DNA of 64,000 nt from Pisolithus tinctorius (GCA_024663395.1 JANFAH010000076.1:175864-239863), one strand, 5' to 3'; shown: positions 35,151 to 47,675, counted from the stretch's first letter. The notes: generated by a model from the sequence alone, not told the origin. Program-made: numbers and translations.

Positions 35151-35736
35151 CCATATTGGGTTGGGTCATAAAACAACCCTCAGGCCTCAAGAATGATGTA
35201 CTGGTATCGCAACACCTCGTCTGCTTAATGTGGTGCCCATACTCCGTGTTATGTATTCAGGTTTGAGTCCTAATAGATGTGAGGTAAAATTACCCATACT
35301 CTCGTACACGAAGGACCCCCTTGGAACATGGACTACGGTAATAATTCACCTCCAGCGGCTTAGTTCACCTCTTTCAGGACCCCGGCCCTGGACTCGAACG
35401 TGATCTCACGAGATCCGGGGAAGGGACGGCTTCGTTAGTTTCGTGTAGGTACCGATCACTTCCACTTGACATTTCTGCTATGTCATTTCAGGCCATGAAT
35501 CAACCCGTTTCGTTTCACTGACGTGTGTTTGTCTGATTGGCCTAGGTTGTCACATGCAACACCCAATTCTGCCTAATACTATATTCCTGATCAGATTTGC
35601 CGTGATGTATCCGAGACTGCCCACATGTTCCGATTTTCTCGGTAAGGTTTGCTGAGTGTATAAGATTCGTATACTGGGATGGTCCTACGATATTACCCGT
35701 GCACGAACTCACCGGACCTCATCAAGAGAATCAAGC
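35151..35736. other. Spacer between the tandem hydrolases
   Basis: No gene was seen. A segment near 35385-35425 contains a GATCTC..GAGATC hairpin and a TTCGA-type core on the reverse strand, but it does not form a tRNA. Confidence 0.35.
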
Positions 35737-37006
35737 ATGGCAGACCATGGCAAATACTCCAGACAGCCATGGAAAGCAATCTATCTTGCATATGAGATTC
35801 CCATAACTTTTCTCGTGCGACTGCCAGTGTGGGCGGTAACATATGCTTTCCCGTCAGCGCGACCACGACAAACATGGTCGTGGAGGTACGCAATCTCGGT
35901 TGCATACACTCGGCACTCAATTACCACTTCTGCTCTGTAAGTGTTGTTGATCCACTAGCGTTGCTATCCCTCTCGCTAAGCAGGTGTGCCTCTGGTTGCA
36001 CAGAGTGGATGGTTTTGGGGGTCTTCCTGACCATCGTGCCATAACTCCTGCAAAAAATGGAGAAGGTATTTGGATCGACGGAGTACCCCATCTTATTACA
36101 GCTGAGCTCAAAGCCTGGAGCACGCTCTCCAATGTCGAGCCAATTCGTATCCCGGGATACTGGCTTGGAAAGAAGGGCATCTCCCATGTGCCCAATTCAT
36201 TCGTGCAGCCTGGTGAAAAGGTGTTTATATATTTCCACGGAGGAGGATATACCGTCGAATGCGCCCATCCAGACACCGGCATTCTTACCAACATACCCCG
36301 CACCCTAATGGAAATTGACCCCAGTACCCCACGTCTTCTGGCGGTCGAGTATCGACTTTCATCTGCGCATCCATCGCCTGATCGTCATCCGTTCCCTACC
36401 GCGCTTCTGGATGCACTTGCGGGGTACAATTACCTCGTGAATGTTGTAGGCTACAGCCCGCTTGATATCATTGTCGTTGGAGATTCTGCAGGCGGGAATC
36501 TGGCCTTGGCGCTCGTTCGATACCTTGTTGAAAACAGTTCATCCACCGAGGTGTCGTTGCCAAGACCACCGGGCAGTCTGTTACTCCTCTCGCCCTGGGC
36601 AGATTTGAGTGGTTCGCATGATATCGCTGGCTCATCTTCCCTCACCAATACTATGGACGTTATCGACGATCTGGTCGAGGGCACTTTTGCGTCCTATTGC
36701 AGGCGAGCCTTCCTCGGACCTCATGGTCCCGAAATGGCCTCCTGCAACCGCTACATTTCCCCTGCGTCCCTGCATCCGTCCGCCCAAGCTCGATTCAATG
36801 GCTTCCCACGTACGTTCATCACCGCAGGCGGTGCAGAAAGACTCCTTGATCAGATACGCACTCTAAGGAACAAGATGGTCGCTGATATGGGTGCAGACAA
36901 TGTCACGTACTATGAAGCGGGGGACGTTATCCACGATTGGCTTGCCTTTCCTTGGGATCCCGCTTGTCCTGCAACACTGAGAGCGATTCAGCAATGGCTG
37001 GCTTGA
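35737..37006 (+). CDS. Alpha/beta hydrolase (HSL-type), tandem copy 2
   Basis: The exon structure is the same as copy 1: 35737-35936 and 36004-37006, about 400 residues, with the single intron at the same place and phase. It keeps the N-terminal hydrophobic segment, the HGGGY oxyanion hole, GDSAGG and the C-terminal IHD histidine. It is highly similar to copy 1 throughout the second exon. The region after HGGGYTVECAHP and the lid-like part (SHDIAGSSSLTN, DDLVEGTF) differ more. Both copies look functional, pointing to a fairly young tandem duplication with possible substrate divergence. Confidence 0.87.
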
Positions 37007-37575
37007 CCATTACTCTGTAATTAGTCGATCGGTTTCGCATACGTAAGAAAAACGTTCTGGAATGGTGTCCTTGTGCCATGTCCCTTTATGACCTCCACTC
37101 CGTATCATACTTGTCGTATAGTACTCTTGGCAATAAGAATGATCATTGCAAGACGCGTTCGTTGTATATCCCCACGTGACCTTGTCAGTGGCGTTCTTGC
37201 CAACGGTACCAACTTGGCTAGTACACTACCTATGAGTTGAAACCAAGTGCTGTGGTCCAAGCGCTGTAGTAGACTCGGCAGGAAGGCGGTTTGCAGTCTT
37301 GACCATAAATATTTGGCATCGTACGGGAAGGCCGGTACGCTGTAAGTACATTTACCGCAGTACATAATTCGCCATCCAGGTACGCGCCACAGAAATTCCT
37401 CTATGCATCCCCAGTTGATCCACACGCAGCTTCTTAACTAACTTGTTCGTCCACCACGCGGGGCTCAAGCTGGGCGAGAGTGTTAGCGCTGTTCTCCTGG
37501 TGAGCCACCTATTGTGTTTATCTGGTATATGGAGTCAGGTTATAAAATCTGTCCTCAAACGAAGATACGGTTGAG
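37007..37575. other. Intergenic region
   Basis: No recognisable gene was seen. It precedes the small gene of duplicated unit A and has no obvious match to the sequence upstream of unit B. Confidence 0.35.
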
Positions 37576-38148
37576 ATGGTCAGTAAACATCGCGCTCCAC
37601 GCAAGCAAAAGCGCGGGTCACTCTCCAGCAGAGCGCAACTGGCGCGGCTGATGAAAGAGGTTACGTGCGGAACTGCGACTCGAGCAACAGACCATGGCGA
37701 GAACTTGGCTTCTGCTTCATTGTCCCCATCCTCAGAGCCCTCATCTTCTGGTCATATCGTATGCACTTCTGTCGATGCGAGAGGAAAAGCTAAAACCAGC
37801 CCCACGGTTAACTACGCTAATATCCTCCTCATCGAGCGCTTCCAAGCCGCCGTGGAAACTCGGACTGCTATCTGCCGGAGGCTTGAACAGCTCGTGCGCA
37901 GTTCGACCATATACTCGCCAGCGGTGCAGAACCGGCTTGTCCGTTTCCTCCGCGATGATTTCATCCGTGGCGATAGGACGCTTCAGATAATCGAGGGTCT
38001 CAGGCACTCGGACTTCATTAGCGCACCTCCTAGTGAGGATGGAATTGATATCGTGCGGGAAGAAGTCTCGGAGAGTACAAAAATGCTCTTCGAGGGGAGT
38101 AAGGAACTAATGGTAATCGGGGACCAGATCGCGACGTATTTTTCGTAG
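37576..38148 (+). CDS. Small hypothetical protein of duplicated unit A
   Basis: This single-exon frame of 190 codons is not recognised. The N-terminus is basic (RAPRKQKRG), followed by a Ser-rich region and a probably helical C-terminal half (FQAAVETRTAICRRLEQLV, VQNRLVRFLRDDF). No signal peptide or membrane segment is seen. It converges with the MFS gene to its right, with 170 bases between stops. The same sequence recurs as a nonsense-bearing copy at 41966-42243 and as a short relic near 45475. Conservation of the reading frame only in this copy makes it the likely functional parent. Confidence 0.6.
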   Translation: MVSKHRAPRKQKRGSLSSRAQLARLMKEVTCGTATRATDHGENLASASLSPSSEPSSSGHIVCTSVDARGKAKTSPTVNYANILLIERFQAAVETRTAICRRLEQLVRSSTIYSPAVQNRLVRFLRDDFIRGDRTLQIIEGLRHSDFISAPPSEDGIDIVREEVSESTKMLFEGSKELMVIGDQIATYFS

Positions 38149-40810
38149 CAGGCATGAGTCTCATCCCTCGTTTTGTTAGTTGTTGTTAACTTCGTAGCTC
38201 CTCAAGGTGTTTGAACATGGCAGGGTCAATGATTCAGATTGTCAGGCGTATAGTACATATGTGGCTTGTAATTCCAAAAACAGTTCGTTGTAAAATCGTG
38301 CACATGGTATCCTAGGCTCTAGTTGTTTCGCGCACGGCGCTTGGCTCGAGAACGCGGACCGAGCCAGAGTATCAACCAAATCATCGGGCTCGTAGAAAGA
38401 CTAATCAGTGCGAGGATCGTGTAGGTCCATCCTACACCTACGCCGTTCAACATCAAGTCTATGACCGATACGCATGCTGCCCCAAGCGCGCATCGCACTA
38501 AGTTGTTCTGTGGGTGAAAGGATTTTAGGGGTCTGAAAAGAACGACACTAAAGCACAAAACGCACACAGGCTGTCACCGACGAACCCTGGGTAGGCAGCA
38601 AGTCGACAAGAAGTGTTTGGGTGGTGTTCAATATAGCCATCACTGAGAAGCAAACTGGCGAAAATGAGTCTCAGAACTACATTGAATGCCCCAGAGCCGG
38701 AAAATGATAACGTACATATGAACTGCAGTACTAGTGGCACTGCAATGTTAACCTTCTGATGCAAGCACCACCCGTAGCCAGCACAACATGCAATGCAGAT
38801 TAAGAGTTGGATAGGTATGGTCTTCAATCTCGCCTTTTCAATCGGGAAGTTTTCTTCATAGACGATAGCTTCCCGGGATCCTGGCGTGTCCGTGGTAATC
38901 CTGTGTTCACAGGCAAGTTTCTCCTTGAGTAGCCTGTAATCCCTATCCAATATTTTCCCGATGACATATCCTCCGATGATGGTTCCAAGACCCGAAGCCA
39001 AGAAACATAAGCCAGTTTCAGTTTCATTGAGGAAGGAGTAGGTTGATTGGAATATAGTTGATATAGTGGCGATGATCGCATAGAACACGGCATACTGAAC
39101 GGCATTGAAGAGCAGGAGAGCTAGGACATCCGGATACGTCAAAATACGCAGCGGATTTACAAAGGAAACACGCGGGGACCGCTCTGTCGTCATGCCTTGC
39201 CTACCATGGCCCACAAGTGGAACCAGAGGTCGATAAAATCTAGATGGCAAAACACTACCGTCCCCAACCAATTGTCGCAAAGTCTCTGGGAAGAACCTGT
39301 AAAGAAATTGATGTTGTGACAGAGCGACCAATATTGAATAGTACGTACACCAACAGGGCGACAAAGCAAAGTGCAGAAGCGATGGCAAGGATCCAGAAGA
39401 TCCATCTGCATTGTCGAAGTGAAATGAATTCGGGACAAACGTTGGTCTGCCACTCACCTCCATCCAAGGGTCTGTGTGAGAACACCTCCAATTACGGGAC
39501 CAAAAGTGGGACCGAACTTGCAGAACCCGGATTGGTCATCATCCGAAATGTCCAAAACCTCAAAATGTCTACTCACTAGCGGTCCTACAGAGAAGAGGCC
39601 GAAGAAGCTACCGCGCTCTGCGCGAGTGGCAATATCTCCTATGACCCCAGCGCCTATCCCGGTTTGAGTTGAGTAGATCTAATATTGGCTGCATGTGCAA
39701 AATCTACCTAGCGCGACAGTACTGGCTGAGCCTGCAGCTTGGACGCAACGCAGCACCAAAAGTAGCCAGTAATCCGAAGTTGGAGTCGAAGCAAGCCCAA
39801 TACAGGCAACGGTTAAGACCAGCATGCAAGATAGGAAAATCGGTCGCCTGCCCACATAATCCGCCAGAGTTCCCCAAAATACCGGAGCTGCGGCGTGATG
39901 CATATGTATTCGCTACCATAAAGGATAGTGATATACTTACAAATACCCTGGAAAACCATATAAACAGTGACGGTCAAGTTGATGAGCTCGACTGATTTAT
40001 GGAAATCTGTAGCTATAACTGGGATGGCGGGCATGTATGTCATAGCAGCCAAAGGACTCATGAAGTCGTCAGTGTCTCGTTGTGGCTAAGAGGCCTGGGT
40101 AACTCACCTGAAGAGAGCGGCAACGGAGGCCATTACTACGATGAACCACCTTTCGGCGGGAGTGTAGATGCTATAAGGTCTTTCTTGTGCTCTATTTGAC
40201 GGCGGAGAAGGTACGGCCTTTTCGACGTCATGCTTGTCGTTGGTTGGTGGAACCGTGCACTCTTGATGGTCTTGGCTCATGAGAAACTGAAGGCAAGATA
40301 GTGACAGCAGACTTTCAGGGCGTTCCAAAATCGACCCATCAGACGGCCGATAAGTTAGTGACTTTCCAACGATTACACGGCACCGTGCCCGGCAGGATGG
40401 GTGGGTACGGCTTTACATAATGATAATGGAAAGCCTCCACAAAGCCAAAGCAAAACAAAGTCAAGAGAAAAATCAAAGATATCCGGATGCCCAGTGCCCT
40501 ACCAGCGGTGATGAACACGTAGACCACCATGAAGCATCCTTTGCACGTTTTCCGAAGGGTGTGAACTTCCGCCTCTGCATGGCACTAATGTGAGGACTCA
40601 CATGAGGCTGTGATAAATCGATGGTTTTACGTGGTGGTCGACTTGTCAGCAAAGTCAGCTCTTTGCAATCATGTACGTTACAAGGAAACGCCGTCACCTT
40701 GACAGTGCGAAAACATGGCGTTCTCGACCGTATGAATTCATAAAGTGGATGAACGACAATCCAGAAAGGAATCCATTGCTCGTTGCATTTGCAAGGTTTG
40801 CGCTGTTTTT
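37801..40810. repeat. Segmental duplication unit A
   Basis: This is the first of three direct repeats, each holding the small gene (or its remains) and a minus-strand MFS transporter with its promoter. Units A and B share near-identical blocks in coding, intron and flanking DNA, for example the stretch around 38265-38330 and 42405-42470. Confidence 0.75.
38319..40280 (-). CDS. DHA1-family MFS drug:H+ antiporter (QDR-like), copy A
   Basis: This plasma-membrane exporter is predicted to use the proton gradient. It starts at 40280 (MSQDHQEC) with a hydrophilic N-terminus, then 12 helices spread over about eight exons. Signature blocks are PLAAMTYMPAIPVIATDFHK, the loop 2-3 motif WGTLADYVGRRPIF and LRCVQAAGSASTVALG. 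IGAGVIGDIATRAERGSFFG, FGPTFGPVIGGVLTQTLGWR and WIFWILAIASALCFVALLV follow. C-terminal parts are NPLRILTYPDVLALLLFN, FLASGLGTIIGGYVIGK, and the final NNLVRCALGAACVSVIDLML and GPRSRAKRRARNN. The intron near 38700 must be removed (GTACGT..CCAG) to keep the frame. It resembles yeast Qdr transporters (drugs, polyamines, weak acids), but the substrate is unknown. Confidence 0.87.
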
Positions 40811-41965
40811 TTTCTGCTTTGATACACTAGTATGAGTATGTATCCCTGACATCGAAACGGAGGTGGCAAATGTCCAGGCACCCTGTCACAGGTCTTGCAG
40901 GAACGTTCTGCGGACTCGAATTCGTAGTGGTCACGTGAATCATGGATTGTCTAACTTTTAGTGATAGAGCAGTTCGAAGAGGTTTACCCTCTTAACTCTC
41001 AAACTCGCACATATATATGTCTATCCCGACTGGCGTTACCCAGCCTATCCCTGTGCCTCTCAATCGCCCACCGTTCCCTCCTAAGACTTTCCACTGCTAC
41101 TAGAATCTCAGCCAGCCAGCCCAAAGATCGTTGGTCTCATGCTTACTGCTTTCCCCTCTACGAAAGTTACTGTCGATAATCTTATCGACACAGAGTGAGC
41201 CCATTCCTCTGCAGCCTATAGGTGGTGTTCTACCCACATCGTCAAGCGGCATTTGTTTTCGAGCTGGCCATAAATACTTTGTATGCACCGTAGGGTCCAT
41301 GGAGAGAGGTTGACAAACCTGTTCGAGACCTTGCGAGGACAACTCGTCCGTCGAGTGCCCTGTCCGCTCCCTCTTTCAACTCGCTGCCACCACAAGCCTC
41401 GTCGTGACGACCATTCCAATCAGCATGGATTCCTCTTCAGTGGTACTCAGGATCACAGCACTTCCGACCACAGGTCTACCATCTACCTGACGACGCCAGG
41501 GCTCCTTCATCCTAGTGTCTTTTTTTTTTTTCATTCATGTTACCTGGCTTTTCCAATTTTGCTCTCTTTTTGGTTACTTGTAAAAGGTTTGACTCGAACT
41601 TCCAGTGGCGCATTGGGATGCACGCTTCTCCTATTGCAAACTTGGAGCCTTCAATCGTATCCTACGTCTCTCCTAGTCAGTCTTTAGGTCAATGATCAAA
41701 TTGATTCGGATGACCTCCGTACTCGTTTGGAGTCGGTCGAGTTTACTGTCGTCGTCGGTAATATCGCCTGTCTCTCATTAGTCGGATGCTCTTTGCGGGA
41801 TGAGGAATGTTCTCCGAACTAACCCCGGAATATTTGAAGGCACGCCCTCTCAAATCCTATTCGGGCTGTATCTTACAGTGGCCGTCTTCGGTCATTTGCC
41901 CTCTCTCATCCTTCTTCACTCCTTTTCTCCTAGTTCACTCGTGCCCGTCCTGGCAGCGAACCCCA
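40811..41965. other. Non-duplicated spacer between units A and B
   Basis: It includes a run of 13-14 T at 41520-41533 and frames with no motif. I see no gene. The poly-T run may mark the end of a retrotransposed or LINE-derived fragment on the minus strand, but nothing else supports this. Confidence 0.35.
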
Positions 41966-42243
41966 TGGTTAATTATGTTAATGTCTTCCTGATGCAGCGC
42001 TTCCAAGCCGCCGTGGAAACTCGGACTGCTATCTGCCAGTGAGTTGAACAGCTCGTGCACAATTCGACCATATACTTGCCGACAGTGCAGACCCGACTTA
42101 TCCATTTCCTCTGCGCCGATTTCATCCGTGGCGGCAGAACGCGTTATATGATCGAGGGCTTCATGCATTTGGACTTCGTTAGCACACCATCCAGTGAGGA
42201 TAGAATTGATATCGTGCGGGAAGAGTACAAAGATGCTCTTTGA
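41966..42243 (+). pseudogene. Broken copy of the small gene (unit B)
   Basis: It is closely similar to the C-terminal half of the gene at 37576-38148 (FQAAVETRTAIC block). A CGG-to-TGA type change at about 42040-42042 stops the frame after ETRTAICQ. A deletion removes sequence between VREE and the KDAL end. The 5' half is missing or replaced. Confidence 0.75.
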
Positions 42244-42461
42244 GGAATGGTAATTGGGGACTAGACCGCTACGTATTGTTCGTAGCAGACGTGGGTGTCC
42301 CTCCCCGATTTGTTGACTGCTGTGAACTTTGTAGCTCTCCCAGGTGTCTGAATATAGCAGGGTCGATGTTTCAGATTGTCAGGCGTACAGTATGAGTATA
42401 TCTGTGGCTTGTAATTCCAAAAACAGTTCGTTGTAAAATCGTGCACATGGTATCCTAGGCT

Positions 42462-44413
42462 CTAGCTGTTTCGCGCGCGGCGTTTGGCCCGAGAACGCGG
42501 ACCGAGTCGGACTATCAACCAAATCATCGGGCTCGTACAAAGACTGATCAATGCAAGGATCGTGTAGGTCCATCCTACACCTACACCGTTCAACATCAAG
42601 TCTATGACTGAAACGCATACTGCACCAAATGTGCATCGCACTAGGTTGTTCTGTGGGCGAAGGGATTTCAGGGGTCTGAAAGGAATAATGACACTAAAGC
42701 ATGCAACGCACACACGCTGTCACCGACGAACCATGGGCAGGTAGCAAGTCCACGAGAAGTGTTTGAGTGGTGTTCAATATAGCCATCACTGAAAAGCAAA
42801 CTGGCGAAAACACGTCTCAGAACTACATCGAATACTCAAGAGCCAGGAGACGATTACGTACATACAAATTGCAGTACCAGTGGCACTGCGATGTCAACCT
42901 TCTGATGCAAGCACCATCCATAGCCCGCGCAACATGTGACGCAAATCAAGAGTTGAATGGGTATGGTCTTTAATCTCGCCTTTTCAATTGGGAAGTTTTC
43001 TTCGTGGGTGACCGCTTCTCGGAATCCTGGCGTGTCCGTCGTAATCATACGTTCAAGGGCGAGTTTCTCCTTCAGCAGCCTGTAATCCCTATCCAATATT
43101 TTCCCGATGACATATCCTCCGATGGTGGTTCCAAAACCCGAAGCCAAGAAACACAAGCCGATTTCGGTTTCGTTAAGGAAGGAGTAGGTTGACTGGAAAA
43201 TAGTTGATATAGTGGCGATGATCGCATAGAATAGCGCATACTGAACAGCATTGAAGAGCAGGAGAGCTAGGACATCAGGATACGTCAAAATACGCAGAGG
43301 ATTTACGAAGGGGACACGCGGAGGCCGCTCTGTCGTTATGCCTCGCCTACCATGGCCCACAAGCGGAACCAGAGGTCGATAAAATCTAGATGGCAAAACG
43401 CTACCATCACCAACCAACTGTCGCAAAGTCTCTGGGAAGAACCTATAAAGAAGTTGACGTTGTAATGGAGCGACCGATATTGGATAGCACGTACGCCGAT
43501 AGGGCGATAAAGCAAAGTGCAGAAGCAATGGCAAAAATCCAAAAGATCCATCTGCATTGTCGAAGTGAAATGAATTCGCGACAAACGTTGGTCTGCCACT
43601 CACCTCCATCCAAGGGTTTGAGTGAGAACACCTCCAATTACCGGACCAAAAGTGGGACCCAACTTTCAGAGCCCAGATTAGTCACCATTGACAAAATGAG
43701 GTCACAAAGGTTGACTTACTAGTGGTCCTATAAAGAAGAGGCCGAAGAAGCTACCGCGCTCCGCGCGAGTGGCAATGTCCCCTACAACGCCAGCGCCTAT
43801 GCCGTTGAGTTTTAATATCGGTTGCAGATGTAAAATCTACCTAGCGCAATAGTACTGGCTGAGCCTGCAGCTTGGACGCAACGCAGCACCAAAAGTAGCC
43901 AGTAATCCGAGGTTGGGACCGAGGCAAGACCAATGCAGGCGACAGTTAAGACCAGCATGCAAGATAGGAAAATCGGTCGCCTGCCCACATAATCCGCCAG
44001 AGTTCCCCAAAATACCGGAGCTGCGACACGAGGCATACGTATTTATTACAAGAGAGGATAGTGATATACTTACAAATACCCTGGAAAACCATATAGACAG
44101 TGACAGTCAAGTTGATGAGTTCGACTGATTTATGGAAATCCGCAGCTATAACCGGGATGGCGGGCATGTATGTCATAGCAGCCAAAGGACTCATGAAGTC
44201 GTCAGTGTCTCGTTGTGGCTAAGAGACCTGGGTAACTCACCTGAAGAGAGCGGCAACGGAGGCCATTACTACGATGAACCACCTTTCGGCGGGAGTGTAG
44301 ATGCTGTAAGGTCTTTCTTGTGTTCCATCTGACGATGGAGAAGGCACGACCTTTTCGACGTCATGCTTGTCGCTGGTTGGCGAAGCCATGCACTCTTGAT
44401 GGTCTTGGCTCAT
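42462..44413 (-). CDS. DHA1-family MFS drug:H+ antiporter (QDR-like), copy B
   Basis: The layout matches copy A, from MSQDHQECMASP at 44413 to GPRSRAKRRARNS at 42462. The motifs WGTLADYVGRRPIF, LRCVQAAGSASTIALG and NPLRILTYPDVLALLLFN are kept, with no stop inside predicted exons. The critical intron near 42790-42855 (GTACGT..CCAG) is preserved. It differs from copy A mainly by scattered substitutions such as GFGTTIGG for GLGTIIGG and FFIGPL for FSVGPL. It is probably functional. The substrate is not known. Confidence 0.85.
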
Positions 44414-44945
44414 GAGAAACTGAAGGCAAGTAACGACAGCAGACTTGCAGGGCATTCCGAAATCGACCCATCAGACGGCCGATAAGTTAGTGACTTTCCA
44501 ACGATTACACGGCACCGTGCTCGGCAGGATGGGTGGGTACGGCTTTACATAATGATAATGGAAGGCCTCCACAAAGCCAAAGCAAAGCAAAGTCAAGGGA
44601 AAATCAAAATCGAGGACACCCGGTAGTCCTACCGGCGATGACGACCACGTAGACACGATGAAGCAGCCCCCGCATGCCACCCGAGGCGCATGGACCCCCG
44701 CCCCTGCATGACACGAATGTGAGGACCCATACGAGGCTATAGCGAGTCTATGTTTTTACGTGGGGGGGTCGACTTACCAGCGAAGCCAGCTCTTTGTGAT
44801 CGTGTACGTTACAAGAAAACGCCGTCAATCGCTTTGACAGTGTGAAACTTGGGCATCCTGGACCGTGTGGATTCACAAAGTGGGTGAACGACTCGCCGGA
44901 AAGGAACTCAGCACCCAGTGCATGGTTTGCGTTGTTTTCTTCTGC

Positions 44946-45474
44946 TTTGAGATGTCAGTTGAACGTTTGAAAAGCCCAAGGCCAGTGACGACGTCGATAT
45001 GCGGACATATGCTCTGAGCCAAATGCGGACTGGCTCTCCTGGATGGATCGAAACTTTGTGCACTAGTGATGCATGCTCGGATCCACTTGCAATGCCACTC
45101 AGGTCAGGCCATCAGACAAGCTTCAAGTGTTACTTGTCCGAAAATCCGACACGTCGCGTGTGCTTTGATTATTCAGGTGCGAGGACGAGGGTCGCTAGGG
45201 GGTGTTGGGATATTGGTGATCCATACCACACAGGATGGGCGTCGAGGACAAATACTTATGATTGCCTAACTGGGATTGAGTGTGCGCCACATACATATTG
45301 CATAATCTAGTCCTCAGCCCCACGCAAAAGGGGATGGAACTAAAATGTATGTTAGCTAATGCACAGCCCTAGTAACTCCAATCCTATTAGGACCCACACG
45401 GTTAGAGTTCGTGCGGACTTGTGATGAGTTAAGGTTGCGAATTAAGGAATTCCGAGGAACCGAACGCGGAACCG
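44946..45474. other. Spacer between units B and C
   Basis: No recognisable gene was seen. A 103-codon plus-strand frame at 44999-45310 has no motif. Confidence 0.3.
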
Positions 45475-45635
45475 AACTTATCCGTTTCCTGCAAGACAAC
45501 TTCATCCAAAAATTACAATATTGACTGTCAGAACGCTTCAGATAATCAAGGGATCACCTTGTTTACAAGGTCACTGCACCTCGAAAACGTTTCGGATATG
45601 GTCAGTCAACCATCCGGTGGGGATGAGACTGATGG
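45475..45635 (+). pseudogene. Short relic of the small gene (unit C)
   Basis: Fragments resemble the central and C-terminal part of the small gene at 37576-38148. They are TCCGTTTCCTGCAAGACAAC, aligned to the block encoding VRFLRDDF, and ACGCTTCAGATAATC, aligned to the block encoding TLQII. A stop and indels lie between them. It is too short and broken to be coding. Confidence 0.5.
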
Positions 45636-45732
45636 CCGCACAACACGGCGTGCACGGTTCGTCATTACAAAAGCGGTTCGTTTCGACATCGTGCGTAAGG
45701 GGTATGTAGAGTATCACATCGTCGCTGGCATC

Positions 45733-47675
45733 CTAACTGTTCCGCGTGCGGCGCTTGGCCCGAGAGCGTGGACCGAGCCAGAGTATCAACCAAATCATGG
45801 GGCTCGTAGAAAGACTGATCAATGCGAGGATCGTGTAGGTCCATCCCGCGCCTACGCCGTTCAATACCAAGTCTATAACCGATACGCACGCCGCTCCAAA
45901 TGCGCATCGCACTAGGTTGTTCTGTCGGTGAAAGGATTTCAGGGATCAAGGGAGAATAACGGCACCAGGCGACGAAACGCACACAGGCTGTCACCGACGA
46001 ACCCTGGGCCGGCAGTAAGTCTACAAGAAGTGTTTGGGTGGTGTTCATTATGGCCGTTACTGCAAAGCAAACTGGCAGAAATAAATACATCGAATACCTT
46101 GGACCAAGAGACAATGACCTACATACAAATTGCAGTACCAGCGGCACTGCAATGTTAACCTTCTGCTGCAAACACCACCCATAGCCGGCGCAACATGCGA
46201 CGCAGATTGAGAGTTGAATGGGTGTGGTCCTCAATCTCGCCTTTTCAATCGGGAAGTCTCCTTCACAGGTGCCCATAGCGATTCCACGTTCACGAACGAG
46301 TTTCTCCTTGATCCCCCTGTAATCCCTATCCATAATCTTCCCAATGACAAATGCTCCCGTGATGGTTCCAAAACCTGAAGCCAGGAAACATAAGCCGATT
46401 TCAGTTTCGCTCAAGTAGGAGTAGGTTGACTCGAATATAGTTGATATCGTGGCGGTGATCGCATAGAACACCGCATACTGTGTGGCGTTGAACAGCAGAA
46501 GAACCAGGATGTCTGGATAGGTCAAAATACGCAGCGGATTCACAAGAGGGACACGCGGAGGGCGTTCTATGGTAACGCCTTGCCTACCATGGCCCACAAG
46601 TGGAACGAGGGGCCGATAAAGTCTAGACGGCAAAACGCTCCCGTCGCCAACAAGCTGTCGTAGGGTTTCTGGGAAAAGCCTGCAAAAAATTGGTGAGGTA
46701 ACGCAAGTATTGGATATATGGTACATACGCCAACAGGACTACAAAGCAAAGTGCAGCAGCGATTGCAAGGAACCAAAAAATCCATCTGCATTCCATAAGT
46801 CCAGTAAAGTTAGATCAAATGTTGATCTACACCGCTCACCTCCATCCAAGGGTCTGTGTGAGAACACCTCCAATTACCGGTCCAAAAGTGGGGCCAAACT
46901 TGCAGCGTCCACGATGGTCAACATTAACACGACGTCTAGAGCCTCAAACATTCACTTACTAGCGGCCCTACAGAGAAGAGGCCAAAGAAGCTTCCGCGCT
47001 CTGCGGGCGTGGCAATATCCCCTATAACCCCAGCGCCTACCCGGTTCCGAGTTGAGCAAATCTAATGTCGGTTTTCGGGTGCAAAAGATCTACCTAGTGC
47101 GACAGTGCTGGCTGAGCCTGCGGCCTGGACACAACGCAGCACCATAAGTAGCCAGTAATCCGAGGTTGGGACCAAGGCAAGCCCGATGCAGGCAGCGATC
47201 AAGACCAGGATGCAGGATAGGAAAATCGGTCGCCTGCCCACATAATCCGCCAAGGTCCCCCAAAACACGGGAGCTGGAATGCGTATAATAGATATGTATT
47301 CACTACCAAACGGATGACGATGTACTTACAAACGCCCTGGAAAACCATGTAAACGGTGACGGTCAAGTTGATGAGTTCGACCGATTTATGGAAGTCTGTG
47401 GCTATGACTGGGATGGCAGGCATGTATACCATAGCAGCCAGAGGACTCACGAAGTCGTTAGTACTTCCCAGTGGGGGCCAAGACATTCGGCAACCTTACC
47501 TGAAAAGAGCGGCAACAGAAGCCGTTGCCACAATAAACCACCTTTCGGCGGGAGTATATATGCTGTAAGGTCTCTCTGCTGTTCCATTTGACGACGAAGA
47601 AGGTAGGACCTTTTCGACGTCGTCCTGCTTACTTCTGGTCTGCGCAGACGTGCTTTCTTGGTGGTCTTGGCTCAT
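45733..47675 (-). CDS. DHA1-family MFS drug:H+ antiporter (QDR-like), copy C
   Basis: Starts at 47675 (MSQDHQESTSAQ) and ends at 45733 with KRRTRNS. The transporter blocks are the same as in copies A and B: PLAAMVYMPAIPVIATDFHK, WGTLADYVGRRPIF, LRCVQAAGSASTVALG, FPETLRQLVGDGSVLPSR and NPLRILTYPDILVLLLFN. It is the most divergent copy. The central loop is shorter and differs (RERGIAMGTCEGDFPIE), and TM segments differ (FGTITGAFVIGKIMDRDY). The equivalent intron near 46080-46130 uses GTAGGT..CCAG. No disabling change was found. Divergence suggests an older duplicate or different substrate range. Confidence 0.84.

Larger units (their letters stand above)
41966..44945. repeat. Segmental duplication unit B
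   Basis: This is the second direct repeat, containing the small-gene pseudogene and MFS copy B with its upstream region. It is the copy most similar to unit A. Confidence 0.75.

Noticed and set aside
35385..35425. tRNA-like TTCGA core on the reverse strand
   Set aside because: The flanking stems do not make a cloverleaf; only a small GATCTC hairpin and CCCCGG ends pair, and the length is too short.
38525..38700. Apparent frameshift in MFS copy A after LQFIC
   Set aside because: Removing a GTACGT..CCAG intron restores the frame, and copies B and C have the same intron.
41520..41533. Poly-T run suggesting a retrotransposon tail
   Set aside because: No reverse transcriptase, target-site duplication or repeated body was seen nearby.
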